In this document: positions 63,603-64,000 of the stretch, one piece after another | How the letters are laid out: every line of letters starts with the position of its first letter | Position numbering within the stretch: the stretch's first letter is position 1 | Origin: Suilimivivens sp009774465 | GTDB lineage: Bacteria > Bacillota > Clostridia > Lachnospirales > Lachnospiraceae | Length of the DNA stretch: 64,000 nt | Assembly (NCBI GenBank): GCA_947382645.1 | Contig: CANDAE010000003.1 | Coordinates: 127,420 to 191,419, forward strand | Reading direction: 5' to 3' | Translations under genes and position numbers: made by a program | Notes under the pieces: generated by a model | Told to the model about the DNA's origin: nothing | The model's input: the letters and a program-made list of their open reading frames with translations, nothing else | Database searches by the model: none

Positions 63603-63707
63603 GGTAATTGCGAACAATAAAGTAGTGGGAAGATTCGAACAATATTTCTGTGATTTGAATAGAAATATTGTTCCAATCTTCACAAACTTACCAGTTTCGC
63701 AATTACC
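63603..63707. repeat. 105-bp inverted-repeat element
   Basis: Terminal arms GGTAATTGCGAA (63603-63614) and TTCGCAATTACC (63696-63707) are perfect. Inner arms GAAGATT/AATCTTC and GAACAATATTTCT/AGAAATATTGTTC (63637-63649, 63661-63673) are perfect too. This is a long nested hairpin, like a small non-autonomous mobile element or a structured RNA. Confidence 0.65.
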
Positions 63708-63783
63708 TGTATAATATTTGATGATATACTCTTTAGATAATAGAGAAATGTTTTTAAAAATGCAAGAGGTTTCTACAAGATAG

Positions 63784-63865
63784 CACGGAAATCAATTTTC
63801 AGCTTCCGGAGCGTATATGGTGTTGGAGAGAGTGTCATTCCGAAATCTGAAAGTTGATTTCCGTG
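63784..63865. repeat. 82-bp inverted-repeat element
   Basis: CACGGAAATCAATTTTCAG (63784-63802) and CTGAAAGTTGATTTCCGTG (63847-63865) pair over 19 bases with one G-T pair. It stands 76 bp after the previous inverted repeat. Confidence 0.65.
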
Positions 63866-63915
63866 GCAAGATAGTTCGGTATACCGTAAAAGTTCAGCCA
63901 TAGGGAGGTGTGAGT

Positions 63916-64000
63916 TTGGAAAGCAGAAAAACAAGGTGTCCGGGATGCAGGCGTGAAAGCTGTGACGGGTGCGGAATCTACCAGAAATTAAATACCAATA
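63916..64000 (+). CDS. Cysteine-rich small protein, 5' part only
   Basis: TTG 63916 has a strong GGGAGGTG site 5 bases upstream. The visible 28 residues read RCPGCRRESCDGCGIYQKLN after a short basic start. Four Cys in CxxC-like spacing suggest a zinc ribbon. The gene runs off the right edge, so length and function cannot be judged. Confidence 0.45.
   Translation, partial: MESRKTRCPGCRRESCDGCGIYQKLNTN

Larger units (their letters stand above)
63569..63915. other. Intergenic region made of two inverted-repeat elements
   Basis: It contains the two hairpin elements listed below and the sequence TATAATATTTGATGATATAC at about 63711. No protein gene is visible. Confidence 0.5.

Overview
The window looks like a chromosome segment of an anaerobic gut Firmicute, most likely a member of the Lachnospiraceae (Blautia/Ruminococcus gnavus-like). 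This rests on strong AGGAGG ribosome sites, moderate-to-low GC, and family content typical of that group: Rpn/PD-(D/E)XK proteins, DUF3791/DUF3990, an r1t-type holin with a hybrid amidase/glucosaminidase endolysin, a GH116 enzyme with a CUT1 importer, and ktrB-ktrA. No rRNA, tRNA or CRISPR array was seen.

Layout. 0-1.8 kb: end of a DUF3160 gene and a CapA-like protein. 1.8-3.9 kb: an AAA ATPase gene followed by a small PD-(D/E)XK-like nuclease gene, a candidate defence pair. 3.9-11.3 kb: a sugar-use locus. A regulator made of a GntR DNA-binding domain fused to a solute-binding-protein fold is divergent from GH116 - binding lipoprotein - two permeases, with paired operator-like palindromes in the promoter region. 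11.4-14.4 kb: an Rpn protein, a DUF3791/DUF3990/small-protein operon and a Fic protein.

14.6-32.7 kb is a co-oriented block of large repeat proteins with no obvious signal peptides: a DNase I-fold protein, two RhiA-like proteins around a truncated SARP/BTAD-type regulator, a GLUG-repeat protein carrying an almost identical 1,056-bp tandem duplication, and a 3,514-residue protein with 18 Fn3 domains, dozens of YD/Rhs repeats and a C-terminal toxin tip, followed by its probable immunity gene. Two genes in the block share a closely conserved promoter of about 62 bp. 32.7-43.3 kb is a cassette graveyard: a displaced Rhs core with a second toxin tip and immunity gene, further orphan immunity-like zinc-ribbon genes, a toxin-tail remnant, a restriction-modification system with a decayed second methylase, and a broken DUF4143 ATPase. 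A 233-bp highly structured element is present here in two full copies and one truncated copy, at the joins between modules.

43.8-46.2 kb holds a sigma-like regulator, a coiled-coil membrane protein, a holin and an endolysin, a lysis module without phage structural genes. 46.4-52.7 kb holds a four-gene operon that I do not recognise: a 778-aa protein, a MinD/ParA-type ATPase, an HD-domain protein and a membrane protein. It is the best candidate here for an undescribed protein system.

52.8-64 kb is more ordinary: an ABC-2 exporter (ATPase and two permeases), a second Rpn protein, a coiled-coil protein, trpS with a DUF5721 gene, ktrB-ktrA with a DUF2752 gene, a SAM methyltransferase, and two inverted-repeat elements before the right edge.
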